From: Avoscillospira_A sp052117125
Lineage (GTDB): Bacteria; Bacillota; Clostridia; Oscillospirales; Oscillospiraceae
Length of the DNA stretch: 64,000 nucleotides
NCBI RefSeq assembly: GCF_052117125.1
Contig: NZ_JBQKJT010000012.1
Coordinates: 1 to 64,000, forward strand
Reading direction: 5' to 3'
The position numbers were made by a program, and so were the translations under genes. Each line of letters opens with the position of its first letter. The first letter of the stretch is position 1. Positions 15,771 through 24,711 of this stretch are shown piece by piece. Under the pieces are notes generated by a model. It worked only from the letters and a program-made list of their open reading frames with translations. It made no database searches and was not told the origin of the DNA.

Positions 15771-16504
15771 GAAAACGCCTCCAATCGCGTGAGAATTTCC
15801 TCCATGGTGGAGCCGTCCTCCCGGGGACGGCGCACCAGAAGGACGGCGACGCCGCAGCGTCGGGCGGCTTCCAGCTTTTCCGGGAAGCCCCCTGCCGCGC
15901 CGCCGTCCTTTGTAATCATGGAACGAATGTGGTACCGTTCCATGGTCTCCATGTTGGTTTCCAGAGAAAACGGCCCCTTGGCCGCCAAAATGTGATCGTC
16001 GTCGAGACCGGCTTTATGGCAGTCGCGGAGGGACGATTCCAGGGGCAGCACCCGGGCATAGACCCGGTTCTGATAGTCGGGAATTACCGTATAGGCGGCG
16101 ATCTCCTTGCTGCCGGTGGCGGCCAGAACGTTGCCCTCGGGGACCAGCGTGCAGGCTTCGGCCACGGAATCGGCATACCGGCAGTCCGGATGCTCGCTCT
16201 CGGCCCGCAGGAGCCGCCAAAGGGTCAGACCGGTTTTTCCCGCCGCTGCCCGGATGTTGGCGCTGACGGCCACGGCGTAGGGGTGGGTGGCGTCTACGGC
16301 CACGGTGAAGCCGTCGCCCATCAGAGACTCCATGGCGGTTTCGTCCAGCCGTCCGGCATGGATGGTCACGCCGTCGGCTTCCGGCACGCATTCCGCGCCG
16401 TAGTCCGTGGCCACGCAGAGCGTCACCTGCCAGCCAAGATTGGCGGCGGCCAGGGCCAGCTCCCGGCCCTCCGTGGTGCCGCCGAAGAGCAGCAGCCGTC
16501 TCAC
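15767..16504 (-). CDS. cbiJ: Cobalt-precorrin-6A reductase CbiJ
   Basis: This 245-residue NAD(P)H-dependent reductase reduces the corrin macrocycle after cobalt-precorrin-6A. The start MRRLLLFGGTTEGRELALAA and the middle motif VDATHPYAVAVSANI are family hallmarks. The C-terminal part has TKDGGAAGGFPEKLEAAR. It starts with GTG overlapping the cbiH stop as GTGA. Confidence 0.94.
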   Translation of the reverse strand: MRRLLLFGGTTEGRELALAAANLGWQVTLCVATDYGAECVPEADGVTIHAGRLDETAMESLMGDGFTVAVDATHPYAVAVSANIRAAAGKTGLTLWRLLRAESEHPDCRYADSVAEACTLVPEGNVLAATGSKEIAAYTVIPDYQNRVYARVLPLESSLRDCHKAGLDDDHILAAKGPFSLETNMETMERYHIRSMITKDGGAAGGFPEKLEAARRCGVAVLLVRRPREDGSTMEEILTRLEAFS

Positions 16505-17235
16505 AGCTTGGCCTCGTAGCCGCGAGGCGTCACCATCTTGCCGTTCAGGGTCTGAGTCTTCTCGTTGCCGATGAAGACGGTGCAGAACATATCCAGCTGT
16601 TCGTTCCGCAGTTCGGAGAGCGCCATGAGCTTGGACTCCTGGCCCTCCCGGCCGATGTTGCGGACCCAGCCGCAGACGGTCTCCGGCTTCTTGGCCGTCA
16701 GCAGGATATCACAGGCCTTCTGGAGATAGTCGGCCCGCTTGTGGCTGGCGGGGTTGTAGAGCGCCACGCAGAAATCGGCTTCGGCGGCGGCTTTCAAACG
16801 CTTTTCGATCAGCTCCCAGGGGGTCAGCAGGTCGCTGAGGGAGATGACGCAGAAATCATGGGAAAGGGGCGCGCCCAAAACGGCAGCGCCGGACAATGCG
16901 GCGGTGACGCCGGGGACAACGACGATATCCACGGGGGGATAGTCCTGGGCCAGCTGATAGATCAGGCAGGCCATGCCGTACACGCCGGCATCGCCGGAAC
17001 AGACCATGGCCACGGTCTCGCCGCCTGCGGCCCGCTCCAACGCCATGCGGCAGCGGTCGATCTCCTTGCGCATGGGGGTGGTCAGCACGGGCTTGTCGGG
17101 ATACAGGGGGACCACCAAATCCGTATAGACGGTGTAGCCGCAGAGAACGTCGGACTCCTCGAGGGCCGCCCGGGCCTGGGCCGTCATCTGATCGGCGCTG
17201 CCGGGACCAAGGCCCACTACAAACAGTTTTTTCAT
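16501..17235 (-). CDS. cbiH: Cobalt-precorrin-3 C17-methyltransferase CbiH
   Basis: This 244-residue SAM-dependent tetrapyrrole methylase catalyses C17 methylation and ring contraction. Motifs are FVVGLGPGSADQMTAQARAAL, MVCSGDAGVYGMACLIY and GWVRNIGREGQ near the end. The ATG at 17235 is preferred to an upstream in-frame start because GGAGG lies at proper spacing and it overlaps the cbiG stop as ATGA. Confidence 0.95.
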   Translation of the reverse strand: MKKLFVVGLGPGSADQMTAQARAALEESDVLCGYTVYTDLVVPLYPDKPVLTTPMRKEIDRCRMALERAAGGETVAMVCSGDAGVYGMACLIYQLAQDYPPVDIVVVPGVTAALSGAAVLGAPLSHDFCVISLSDLLTPWELIEKRLKAAAEADFCVALYNPASHKRADYLQKACDILLTAKKPETVCGWVRNIGREGQESKLMALSELRNEQLDMFCTVFIGNEKTQTLNGKMVTPRGYEAKL

Positions 17236-18245
17236 GGATTTTCCTCCCATTGTACGGTCAGGTCCCGGAGGGCCATGGCCATGGTGACGCCGTTGCCGGC
17301 GTTTTTCTTCAAAATCAATCGGCCGCCGCCGCTGCCCAAAACGGCGCTGCGCTCACAGACATTGTCGGTGCCGGTGGTCTTCTGGACAAAGGCCGAGGCG
17401 GAAAAATTCCCTTTTACGGTGTTGAGCTGGGCGGCGGAATAGGTGACAAACGGCAGACCCAGTTTTTCAGCCAGGGCCAGCAGGGCCGGCTCCCGGGCCT
17501 TGAGGTCGATGGAGTAGAGACCGCAGACGGCGGCAGGATCGATGCCGCCTTTGCGCAGCAGCATATCGTACGCTTCCTCCAGGGCGTCCAGGGCGATGTT
17601 TTTCCGGCAGCCTACGCCGACGCAGGCCACCGGGGGAATGAGAAACAGGGTGCTCTGGTTGGTTTTGGGCTTGATGGTGATGGCGGCGTCGTAGGGCTTT
17701 TCATGGACCAGCACCAGCCCTTCGGGAATGCGGCCCGCCGTGGGAAAATCGCAGCGGATGCGGACCGTCTTGCCCTCCAACAGCTGAGAGGACACAGTTT
17801 TGATGCCCTGGGGATTTTCCAGGGCAAAGCCCTGGGATTTGGCCCAGGTGTCAATGGCAAAGACGCCGTGGTTATCGGTGGCCGTGGTGATGACGGGAAT
17901 GGCGTCAATGAGCTCTGCCACCCGCCGGGCCAATGCGTTGGCCCCGCCCAGATGGCCGGACACCAGGGGGATGCAGAACCGGCCCCGGTCGTCCAATACC
18001 AGCACCGCCGGGTCGCACGTCTTGCTTTTTAAAAAGGGGGCCACGGCCCGGACGGCGATGCCGGTGGCGCCGATGTAAATGAGGGCGTCCCGGACGGGAA
18101 AGTGTTCTTCGGTCCAGTGGCGGAAGCTGACCTTCTGCTCGCCGGTGGCGGCGGCAAGAGAAACGGTGTCGCCCTCCAGCAGCCGCTGCAATCGCCGTCC
18201 CAACGCCAGACCCGCCTGGGTAAAGGCGATGGCCGCAATGTCCAT
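17232..18245 (-). CDS. cbiG: Cobalt-precorrin-5A hydrolase CbiG
   Basis: This 337-residue enzyme opens the delta-lactone and releases acetaldehyde; it marks the anaerobic route. The N-terminal and mid regions show IGATGIAVRAVAPFLKSKTCDPAV and PLVSGHLGGANALARRVAEL. The C-terminal domain starts near VACVGVGCRKNIALDAL and ends with GSGGGRLILKKNAGNGVT. The start overlaps the cbiF stop by one base. Confidence 0.95.
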   Translation of the reverse strand: MDIAAIAFTQAGLALGRRLQRLLEGDTVSLAAATGEQKVSFRHWTEEHFPVRDALIYIGATGIAVRAVAPFLKSKTCDPAVLVLDDRGRFCIPLVSGHLGGANALARRVAELIDAIPVITTATDNHGVFAIDTWAKSQGFALENPQGIKTVSSQLLEGKTVRIRCDFPTAGRIPEGLVLVHEKPYDAAITIKPKTNQSTLFLIPPVACVGVGCRKNIALDALEEAYDMLLRKGGIDPAAVCGLYSIDLKAREPALLALAEKLGLPFVTYSAAQLNTVKGNFSASAFVQKTTGTDNVCERSAVLGSGGGRLILKKNAGNGVTMAMALRDLTVQWEENP

Positions 18246-19003
18246 TACTTGCTGGCCTCCCGGAATTCGGTGGTGAAGGTGGGGTCGTACAGCTTGGAGC
18301 GCTCGTATTCGCTGCCCAGGAAGCCGCCCACGGTGATGAGGGCCGTCTTGGTGATGTTGTTTTCTTTGGCCGTCTGCTCCAATGTGCCGATGGTGCAGCG
18401 GAATACCTTCTCATCGGGCCAGGTGGCCTTGTAGACAATGGCGGCGGGGGTGTCGGCGGTGTAGGCACCACCGGCCAGCAGCTCCTCCACCAGCTTGGGA
18501 ATCAATCCGGTGGACAGAAACAGTACCATGGTGCTGCCATGGCTGGCCAGCTTCCGCAGCGCTTCCCGCTCCGGCACCGGCGTCCGGCCCGCCATGCGGG
18601 TGATGATGACAGTCTGGCTCACGTCGGGCAGGGTATACTCGGCCTTCAACGCCGCGGCCGCACCGCAGAAGCTGGACACGCCGGGGGTTACGGCATAGTC
18701 GATACCAGCCTCGTCCAAAGCGTCCATCTGCTCCCGGATGGCGCCGTAGAGGCAGGGGTCGCCGGTGTGAAGCCGCACCACGGCCTTACCGGCCTGATGG
18801 GCGGGAATCATGACCTCCAGCACCTCTTCCAGCGTCATTTTGGCGCTGTCGTAGATGGCACAGCCCGCCTTGGCGTAGTCCAGCAGCTGGGGATTGACGA
18901 GGGAACCGGCGTACACAATGACGTCGGCCTGCTCCAGGAGCTTGGCGCCCCGGACCGTGATGAGATCGGCAGCGCCGCTGCCGGCTCCTACAAAGTGGAT
19001 CAT
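18245..19003 (-). CDS. cbiF: Cobalt-precorrin-4 C11-methyltransferase CbiF
   Basis: This 252-residue SAM-dependent methylase begins MIHFVGAGSGAADLITVRGA and has YAGSLVNPQLL, VRLHTGDPCLYGAI and GRTPVPEREALRKLA, all typical of CbiF/CobM. It adds the methyl at C11. It lies 6 nt after cbiL and directly before cbiG in the operon. Confidence 0.95.
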   Translation of the reverse strand: MIHFVGAGSGAADLITVRGAKLLEQADVIVYAGSLVNPQLLDYAKAGCAIYDSAKMTLEEVLEVMIPAHQAGKAVVRLHTGDPCLYGAIREQMDALDEAGIDYAVTPGVSSFCGAAAALKAEYTLPDVSQTVIITRMAGRTPVPEREALRKLASHGSTMVLFLSTGLIPKLVEELLAGGAYTADTPAAIVYKATWPDEKVFRCTIGTLEQTAKENNITKTALITVGGFLGSEYERSKLYDPTFTTEFREASK

Positions 19004-19009
19004 GTTCCG

Positions 19010-19705
19010 TTACTCCTTCACAATGATGGTGGTGAAATAGCTGATATCGTCGCTGGCGTCGTCCAGATTGTGGCACACCTGCTGATTGGGCAGGCCGCAG
19101 TTCTGAACGAGACCGGTTTTTTCTTTCAGACCGGCCGCTTCGATGGCGGCCCGGACCTCCGGCATGGAACGGCCCGTCTTCATGAGGACCTTGGTGCCAT
19201 TGAGCTTCAATGCTTCATCGGTGGGACCGCTGGACGCGGGGAAGATGTGGACCGGCTGGTGCATGGTGGTCAGGCTCTGGCCCAGCGTGGCGGCCACGGC
19301 GCAGAAGCTGGTGACACCGGGAATCATCACCACGGGGAATCCGTCGGCTTCCAGCAGGTTCTTCACATAGGCGAAGGTGGAGTACACCGACACGTCGCCC
19401 AGGTTCAAAAGGGCCACGTCCCGGCCCGCTTTCAGGTGAGCGGCCACGGCATCGGCGGCGGCCCGGTGACCGGCGCGGAGTTTCTCATGGTCCCGAGTCA
19501 TGGGGAAGTCCAGGGACACGATCTCTTTACCGCTCAGGTCCACGGCGCCGGAAGCGATATCCAGGGCCAGGGTTTTTTCACCGGCAGTCTTGGGCGTGGC
19601 GATGACGGGACAGGATTTGATGATGCGAACGGCTTTCAAGGTCAGCAGCTCCGGATCGCCGGGGCCGACGCTGACGCCGTATAAGGTTCCATAGGTGGTG
19701 CTCAT
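19010..19705 (-). CDS. cbiL: Cobalt-precorrin-2 C20-methyltransferase CbiL
   Basis: This methylase of about 231 residues begins with GTLYGVSVGPGDPELLTLKA and contains LNLGDVSVYSTFAYV and MIPGVTSFCAVAATLG. It adds the C20 methyl to cobalt-factor II/precorrin-2. The ATG at 19705 is used; it overlaps the cbiD stop as ATGA and has a G-rich site upstream, while a TTG five codons earlier is less likely. Confidence 0.94.
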   Translation of the reverse strand: MSTTYGTLYGVSVGPGDPELLTLKAVRIIKSCPVIATPKTAGEKTLALDIASGAVDLSGKEIVSLDFPMTRDHEKLRAGHRAAADAVAAHLKAGRDVALLNLGDVSVYSTFAYVKNLLEADGFPVVMIPGVTSFCAVAATLGQSLTTMHQPVHIFPASSGPTDEALKLNGTKVLMKTGRSMPEVRAAIEAAGLKEKTGLVQNCGLPNQQVCHNLDDASDDISYFTTIIVKE

Positions 19706-20838
19706 AGTGATTGCCCCCAATCGGTTAGAATTTCTTTGGCGGTATGGGAAACGGTCAGAAGACCGTAGACATTGCTGTACGTTACAAGACCCACCCGGAG
19801 CCGTCCGGCGGCCCGGCGGGTCAGATGGGACTGGGCCGCGTCGGTGATGGAGTCCAGCACCGGCGTTCGCAGTCCCGCTTCGTCGAGAATTGCAATACAG
19901 GCGTCGGAGGTGGCGGCGTCCAGAATGCGCCGTACCTGGTCCTGGGTCGCCCCGTGGAGGGCGGCGTGGGCGGCAAACAATTCCGTCCGGCAGTCGGCCA
20001 CCCGGGAATGGGTGTCCATGATGCCGCCGGAGACCTTGACCATCTTGCCCAGATGGCCCACCAGCAGCACCGTCTCAATGCCGTTGTCGCCGCACAGGTC
20101 CAACGTGTCGCCGATGAAGTTGGCGCATTTGACCTGGGGCATGGACGCAAGGCCGGGGAATTTCTGTAGGAAGTGTTCGCCGTAGTTACCGGGGGTCATA
20201 ATGAGATTTTTGACCCCTTCGGCCCCGTGGACCCGGACTTCCACAGCCAGGGAATCCAACAGGGCTTTGAGACTTCTGGGCTCTACGATGCCGCCGGTCC
20301 CCAGAATGGAGATGCCGCCGGTGATGCCCAGCATGGGATTGAAGGTTTTCTTTGCCAGCTCCTCCCCGTCGGGGACGAAGATGGTGACGGCAAAACCGCC
20401 GGTGTAGCCGCAGGCGGCGGCCACTTCCGAAACGGCCTCAGCGATCATCCGCCGGGGCGTGGAGTTGATGGCGGCATTGCCCACGGGCTGATCCAGACCC
20501 GGTTTTGTGACGCGGCCCACGCCCCGGCCGCCGTCGATGGCAATGCCGCTGTCAGCCTTTTCCACGGCGGCGGCAATCCACGCCCCGCTGGTGGCGTCCA
20601 CATCGTCGCCGCCGTCCTTCTGGACGGCGCAGGCGAGCTGGCCGTTTTCCGGCGGCAATGCCCGGATGGGCACGGTGACGGCGGGGCCTTTGGGCGTGAC
20701 CACCGTTTCCTCGGCGGGGACAACGCCCGTCAGCAGCGCCCGGGCCGCCGCCTTGGCCGCCAGGGCGGCGCAGGTGCCGGTGGTGTAGCCGCAGCGCAGC
20801 CGTTTGCCGTCCTGGATGCGATACAGTTCAAAGGCCAT
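19702..20838 (-). CDS. cbiD: Cobalt-precorrin-5B C1-methyltransferase CbiD
   Basis: This 378-residue enzyme has the CbiD start region LRCGYTTGTCAALAAKAAARA, a mid motif GRGVGRVTKPGLDQPVGNAAIN, abbreviated around residues 103-124, and GTGGIVEPRS. It methylates C1 using SAM and has no counterpart of the same fold in the aerobic pathway. It begins 18 nt after cbiK. Confidence 0.95.
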   Translation of the reverse strand: MAFELYRIQDGKRLRCGYTTGTCAALAAKAAARALLTGVVPAEETVVTPKGPAVTVPIRALPPENGQLACAVQKDGGDDVDATSGAWIAAAVEKADSGIAIDGGRGVGRVTKPGLDQPVGNAAINSTPRRMIAEAVSEVAAACGYTGGFAVTIFVPDGEELAKKTFNPMLGITGGISILGTGGIVEPRSLKALLDSLAVEVRVHGAEGVKNLIMTPGNYGEHFLQKFPGLASMPQVKCANFIGDTLDLCGDNGIETVLLVGHLGKMVKVSGGIMDTHSRVADCRTELFAAHAALHGATQDQVRRILDAATSDACIAILDEAGLRTPVLDSITDAAQSHLTRRAAGRLRVGLVTYSNVYGLLTVSHTAKEILTDWGQSL

Positions 20839-20856
20839 GGGCCGCGCTCCTTTCGA

Positions 20857-21624
20857 TCACAAAATGGCGTCCAAATGGGCCAGGTACAAATCGAGAATCT
20901 TCTCATATTCGCCCAAACCGCGAATGACGGCGCGGGCAGGCAGACCTGCTTCCGTGAACTGGGTTTTCCAGCTGTCGGGCTCGTCGGAGGCCATATCGTT
21001 GTTGGCGTGGTCGCCGGCCACCAGCATTAAGGGTGTCAGCACCACCCGGCGGTAGCCGCTGTCACGGACGGCATCCATCAGGGCTTCCAGGTCGGGGAAG
21101 GCCTCCACGGTGCCCACAAACACATGCTTCAACCCCGTGGCCTTGGCATGGTAGTCCATGGCGGCATAGACGGTGTTGCAGAAATGGGGCGTGCCGTGGC
21201 CCATGAGGACCAACGCCTCGTCCTCTGCCGTCTCCACGCCCTCGGCCACGGCACTGAGGACGGTCCGCAGATCGTCATCGCAGGCCAGCAGGGGCGCGGC
21301 CACGGTAATGGAGAAGAAGTTGTCGGCGTCGGCATCCAGAAACGCCCGCATCTTGTCGTACTCGTCGCCGTAGAGCAGGTGGGTGGGCAGCACCTTGATA
21401 TCGGTGACGCCGTCGGCCCGCATCTTCTCCAGCGCTTCCGGCACATTGTCCACGTGCTGGCCCCGCTTTTCCAAAGCTCTCAGAATCATGGAGCTGGTCC
21501 AGGCCTCATAGACGGGACAGCCCGGATGGGCGGCGGCCACCCGGTTCAAAACGGCGGTAATGTTCTTCTCGCGGGTATCTTCAAAGGTGGTGCCGAAGCT
21601 GACCACCAGAATGGCTTCTTTCAT
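20857..21624 (-). CDS. cbiK: Sirohydrochlorin cobaltochelatase CbiK
   Basis: This 255-residue class II chelatase inserts cobalt into sirohydrochlorin, the committing step of the anaerobic route. It begins AILVVSFGTTFEDTREKNI. The metal-binding histidines are expected in LMGHGTPHFCN (about residue 146) and MLVAGDHANNDMA (about 208). No signal peptide is present, so it is cytoplasmic. It sits next to the cobalt importer genes, which fits metal delivery. Confidence 0.95.
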   Translation of the reverse strand: MKEAILVVSFGTTFEDTREKNITAVLNRVAAAHPGCPVYEAWTSSMILRALEKRGQHVDNVPEALEKMRADGVTDIKVLPTHLLYGDEYDKMRAFLDADADNFFSITVAAPLLACDDDLRTVLSAVAEGVETAEDEALVLMGHGTPHFCNTVYAAMDYHAKATGLKHVFVGTVEAFPDLEALMDAVRDSGYRRVVLTPLMLVAGDHANNDMASDEPDSWKTQFTEAGLPARAVIRGLGEYEKILDLYLAHLDAIL

Positions 21625-22445
21625 GGTTGCAGTCTCCTCGTAAAGTCGTCTAGGGTGCGGGGGTACTGGGCGGGGGACAGCTGGGGGAACAGCAGCTGCG
21701 ACACGGCAAACAGCTCCGGCTTGTGGAGCCCCGCCTGAGAAAGCAGTGCATCATCGGAGAAAATCTCCTCGATGGGGCCGTCCCGGAGAATCCGTCCGCC
21801 GGTGACCACCACGGCCCGGTCGGCCCAGCGCCAGGCAAAGGATACATCGTGGGTGGACACCACCAGGGCCAGCCCCTGTGCATGGAGTTGGGCCAGGGTG
21901 ACTTCCAGCAAATCCGTATGGCCGGGGTCCAGGGAGGCCGTTGGCTCATCAAAGAGAACGACCTGGGATTCCATGGCCAGAATGTCGGCAATGGTGACCC
22001 GCTTCTTCTCGCCGCCGGACAGGTATTGGGGCGGCTGGTCCAGATAGCGGGTGACGTTCATGGCGGCGGCGGCATCCTCCACGGCCCGGGCCACCCGGTC
22101 CTGGGGCAGACCCAGGTTCATGGGGCCGAAGGAGATCTCACTGCGGACCGAAGCCCCCAGCAGCTGCTCCTCCGGGTTCTGGAACACCAGACCCACGGTT
22201 TGCCGCAGCTGCCGCAGGGATTGGCCCTTGTGGACCACGGGTTGGCCGTTTAAAAGCACCTGGCCCGATTCCGGCGTCAGGACCCCGTTGCACAGCAGCA
22301 GCAGCGTGGATTTGCCCGCGCCGTTGGCTCCCAGCAGGGCCACCCGTTCGCCGCTGTCCACGGAGAAATCGGCCTGGTACAGCGCAGGTGTGTCGCCTCG
22401 ATAGGTGTAGGACACGTTTTGCAGTTGCAGGATCGGAGGATTCAT
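21621..22445 (-). CDS. cbiO: Cobalt ECF transporter ATPase CbiO
   Basis: This ABC ATPase of about 274 residues powers the CbiMNQO importer. Walker A is GANGAGKST (about residues 36-44), the Q-loop lies in GLVFQNPEEQLLG, the signature is LSGGEKKRV and Walker B is VVLFDEPTASLD, with the H-loop in VVSTHDVSFAW. The ATG at 22445 overlaps the cbiQ stop as ATGA. A longer frame upstream would lie inside cbiQ. Confidence 0.95.
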   Translation of the reverse strand: MNPPILQLQNVSYTYRGDTPALYQADFSVDSGERVALLGANGAGKSTLLLLCNGVLTPESGQVLLNGQPVVHKGQSLRQLRQTVGLVFQNPEEQLLGASVRSEISFGPMNLGLPQDRVARAVEDAAAAMNVTRYLDQPPQYLSGGEKKRVTIADILAMESQVVLFDEPTASLDPGHTDLLEVTLAQLHAQGLALVVSTHDVSFAWRWADRAVVVTGGRILRDGPIEEIFSDDALLSQAGLHKPELFAVSQLLFPQLSPAQYPRTLDDFTRRLQP

Positions 22446-23362
22446 CCGCGCCCCATCCTTTCCAGCAGGGCGGCCGCCAGGGGCAGGGCCACCAGCACGG
22501 CGGCGCTGCACAGGTGACCGGCCCGCAGCGGTGATTTTTGTTCCAGGAACCGCAGCGTTCCCTCATAGCAGCGGGACTGCATGGCGTCAAAGGATGCCGA
22601 CGCCCGCTGAAAGGACGACACCAGCAGACTCGTCATAATGGAGGCCGTGGTGGTGAAGCTGCGGCGGAAGGTGCCGTAGCCCAGCCGGGCTGCGGCGGCA
22701 ATTTTCATCTGGGACAAGGTCCCGGACAACACGAAGATATAGCGGTAAATGAGGTACATCAGCTCAATGAGCAGCTCCGGCACATGGACCCGCCCCAGGG
22801 CGGCAATGAGCTGGGGCATGGGGGTGGACAGGCACAGGGCGTACAGGCAGGACACAGAGGCCGTAGCGCCGGTGAGAATCACCAGAGTGGACACCTGGGC
22901 CTGGGCCGGAATGGTGAGATAGACCCCGAAGCAGGGGAGACTGACCACGCCGCCGGGGACAGTGGCAAAGTCGAAGAGCAGGGCCAGACCGCTGAGCAGT
23001 ACAAAGGTCAGCGGCGTCAGAAACAGGCGGGCCCAGGTCCGGGCCGGCGTTCTGCCTGCCAGCACCGTCACCGCCGCCGTCAGGACCCACACCAGCAGGC
23101 TCACCAGAGGGGAGCGGGCGGCCAGGGTCAGAACGATGAGGGCGAGGGCGGTCAGGGCCTTCAGCCCGGCCGGTACGCTGTGGAGCCGGGATTGAAGGGC
23201 ATAGTAGTCGATGGCGGTCCAGTCGTCATGGCTGTGACCGTGCCGCAGAGGCAGCCAGAGCAAACCGGCGGCAGCTGCGGCGGCGGTCAGGGCCAGGGCC
23301 GGGGACAGATGTCCCACAGCCAGGCCCCAGACGATGACCGCGCCCAGGAGGGCCCGCAGCAT
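22442..23362 (-). CDS. cbiQ: Cobalt ECF transporter transmembrane protein CbiQ
   Basis: This 306-residue integral membrane protein is the T-component that couples CbiO to CbiM. Hydrophobic helices lie near residues 5-45, 70-100, 110-135 and 150-175, and the coupling-helix motifs AAAARLGYG and SSFQRASASFDAMQSRC are visible near 230-275. It is longer than many CbiQ proteins because of extra N-terminal helices. It lies between cbiN and cbiO. Confidence 0.93.
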   Translation of the reverse strand: MLRALLGAVIVWGLAVGHLSPALALTAAAAAAGLLWLPLRHGHSHDDWTAIDYYALQSRLHSVPAGLKALTALALIVLTLAARSPLVSLLVWVLTAAVTVLAGRTPARTWARLFLTPLTFVLLSGLALLFDFATVPGGVVSLPCFGVYLTIPAQAQVSTLVILTGATASVSCLYALCLSTPMPQLIAALGRVHVPELLIELMYLIYRYIFVLSGTLSQMKIAAAARLGYGTFRRSFTTTASIMTSLLVSSFQRASASFDAMQSRCYEGTLRFLEQKSPLRAGHLCSAAVLVALPLAAALLERMGRG

Positions 23363-23365
23363 GGC

Positions 23366-23668
23366 TTACTCGGTCTGCCCGGCGCTGCGGTACTTGTGCC
23401 GGGCCGTCAGATAGCCCAGACCGAAGCAGATGACGCCGGAGCCAATGGCGGCCTGGAGGGCGAAGAGCAAACTCTCGGTCTCGCCGCCGGGGGGCTCCAG
23501 AATGCTGGAGGCCCAGGGCTTGTAATCGGGGTCGATGGCGGTGATGGCTTCCTCCGCCTGGCCGTCGGCGCCGCCGAACTCGGAATCCTTGATGGTCAGC
23601 AGGGGAATGCAGGCGATGGCGACGCACAGCAGCAGCAAAATGACGATGGTGAGACCTTTCTTTTTCAT
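23366..23668 (-). CDS. cbiN: Cobalt transport protein CbiN
   Basis: This 100-residue protein has two membrane helices (about 5-23 and 68-88) that flank an extracellular loop with FGGADGQAEEAI and YKPWASSILEPPGGE, both family motifs. CbiN is the small auxiliary S-component subunit that loads cobalt into CbiM. It overlaps cbiM by 4 nt. Confidence 0.93.
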   Translation of the reverse strand: MKKKGLTIVILLLLCVAIACIPLLTIKDSEFGGADGQAEEAITAIDPDYKPWASSILEPPGGETESLLFALQAAIGSGVICFGLGYLTARHKYRSAGQTE

Positions 23669-24417
23669 GCGGCGGCACCTCCCAGATAGCCCAGCTCCTT
23701 CAATTCGGGACGGGCGAGAGTTTCCAGCGCCAGGACCACAACCACAGTCAGCAGGCCCTCCACGATGGCCAGAGGCACCTGGGTCACGGCGAAAATGCCC
23801 AGGAACTCCGTCAGCGACGCGGCAAAGCCGCCGGTGGCCGACGGATGGGCCAGAGCCAGCTGCACACTGGTGACCACATAGGTCACAAGATCGCCCAACG
23901 CGGCGGCCAGGAACACGCCGACCTTACGGTTGACGCCTGTCTTGCGGCACAGGGCGTAGACGCCAAAGCTGACGAAGGGACCGACGATGGCCATGGAGAA
24001 GGTGTTGGCGCCCAGGGTGGTGAGGCCGCCGTGGGCCAGCAGCACCGCCTGGAACAGCAGAACGATGAGGCCCAGCACCGCCATGGGGGCAGGCCCGAAG
24101 AGGATGGCGCCCAGGCCGGTGCCGGTGGGGTGGCTGGAAGAGCCGGTGACACTGGGGATTTTCAGGGCCGACAGCAGGAAGCAGTATGCGCCGGCCATGG
24201 CCAGCAGCAGCAGGGTTTTGCGGTGGGTCTCCACGATTTTGCGGATGCGGGCGATGCCCAGAACGACGAAGGGCAGGCAAACCACGCCCCAGACCACGCT
24301 GTGGCCCAGGGGCAGATAGCCCTCCATGATGTGCATGGCTCCGGCGGGGACGGCCAGACAGAAGGCTGCGGCCAGAACCAGGGTCAGGCCGAACAAACGG
24401 CGTTCCATGGGTTTCAT
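23665..24417 (-). CDS. cbiM: Cobalt ECF transporter substrate-binding protein CbiM
   Basis: This S-component of about 250 residues has a cleavable-looking N-terminal helix ending near PAGAMHIMEGYLPLGH, where MHIMEGYLP carries the metal-binding N-terminal Met-His. Six further helices follow, with SVTGSSSHPTGTGLGA and LLAHGGLTTLGANTFSM as core motifs. It is the first gene of the cobalamin operon. The ATG at 24417 has a GGAG about 10 nt upstream; a nearby in-frame ATG 9 nt later is possible. Confidence 0.94.
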   Translation of the reverse strand: MKPMERRLFGLTLVLAAAFCLAVPAGAMHIMEGYLPLGHSVVWGVVCLPFVVLGIARIRKIVETHRKTLLLLAMAGAYCFLLSALKIPSVTGSSSHPTGTGLGAILFGPAPMAVLGLIVLLFQAVLLAHGGLTTLGANTFSMAIVGPFVSFGVYALCRKTGVNRKVGVFLAAALGDLVTYVVTSVQLALAHPSATGGFAASLTEFLGIFAVTQVPLAIVEGLLTVVVVLALETLARPELKELGYLGGAAA

Positions 24418-24455
24418 AGGGATGATACTCCTTTTCTCTTTGCGCAACAAAACGG

Positions 24456-24488
24456 AAAAAAAGCCCATTTCCAGGAAGGAAATGGGCT
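24456..24488 (-). terminator. Terminator of the cobalamin riboswitch expression platform
   Basis: A perfect 11-bp stem (24462-24472 with 24478-24488, AGCCCATTTCC on one arm), a 5-nt loop and, on the minus strand, a run of T residues (24456-24461). It sits between the riboswitch aptamer and cbiM, which argues for premature termination when cobalamin is bound. Confidence 0.88.
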
Positions 24489-24700
24489 TGCAATCGTCCG
24501 TTTACGCGCAGGACCGATGTGGGCGCCAATCCATACCTCGTGGATCGATCGAACCGGCGCGGAGTCGGTGTTCTGGCTGCAAAGGAGCGACCTTTGTCAC
24601 AGTGGCGGGACCGCGAGGGATTTTCACCCTACTTCCCCGAATTTCCGCACACAATCTGGTGAGAACGGTGCGGAAACGCGGACGCGCCGTCTCATGAAAT
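24489..24700 (-). promoter_or_regulatory. Cobalamin riboswitch controlling the cob/cbi operon
   Basis: On the minus strand the conserved aptamer core is readable: GGGAAGTAGGGTGAAAATCC (about 24624-24643), then GTCCCGCCACTGTGA and the B12-box-like AGCCAGAACACCGACTCC near 24563-24579. It lies just downstream of a consensus-like promoter and upstream of a terminator, so bound B12 should switch off the entire 23-gene unit below. The 359-nt gap between cbiM and the next gene is filled by this element, its promoter and its terminator. Confidence 0.93.
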
Positions 24701-24711
24701 TGTCACGGTAA

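Noticed and set aside
24489..24700. tRNA-like GGTTCGATCGATCC segment
   Set aside because: It lies inside the cobalamin riboswitch and has no acceptor or anticodon stems.
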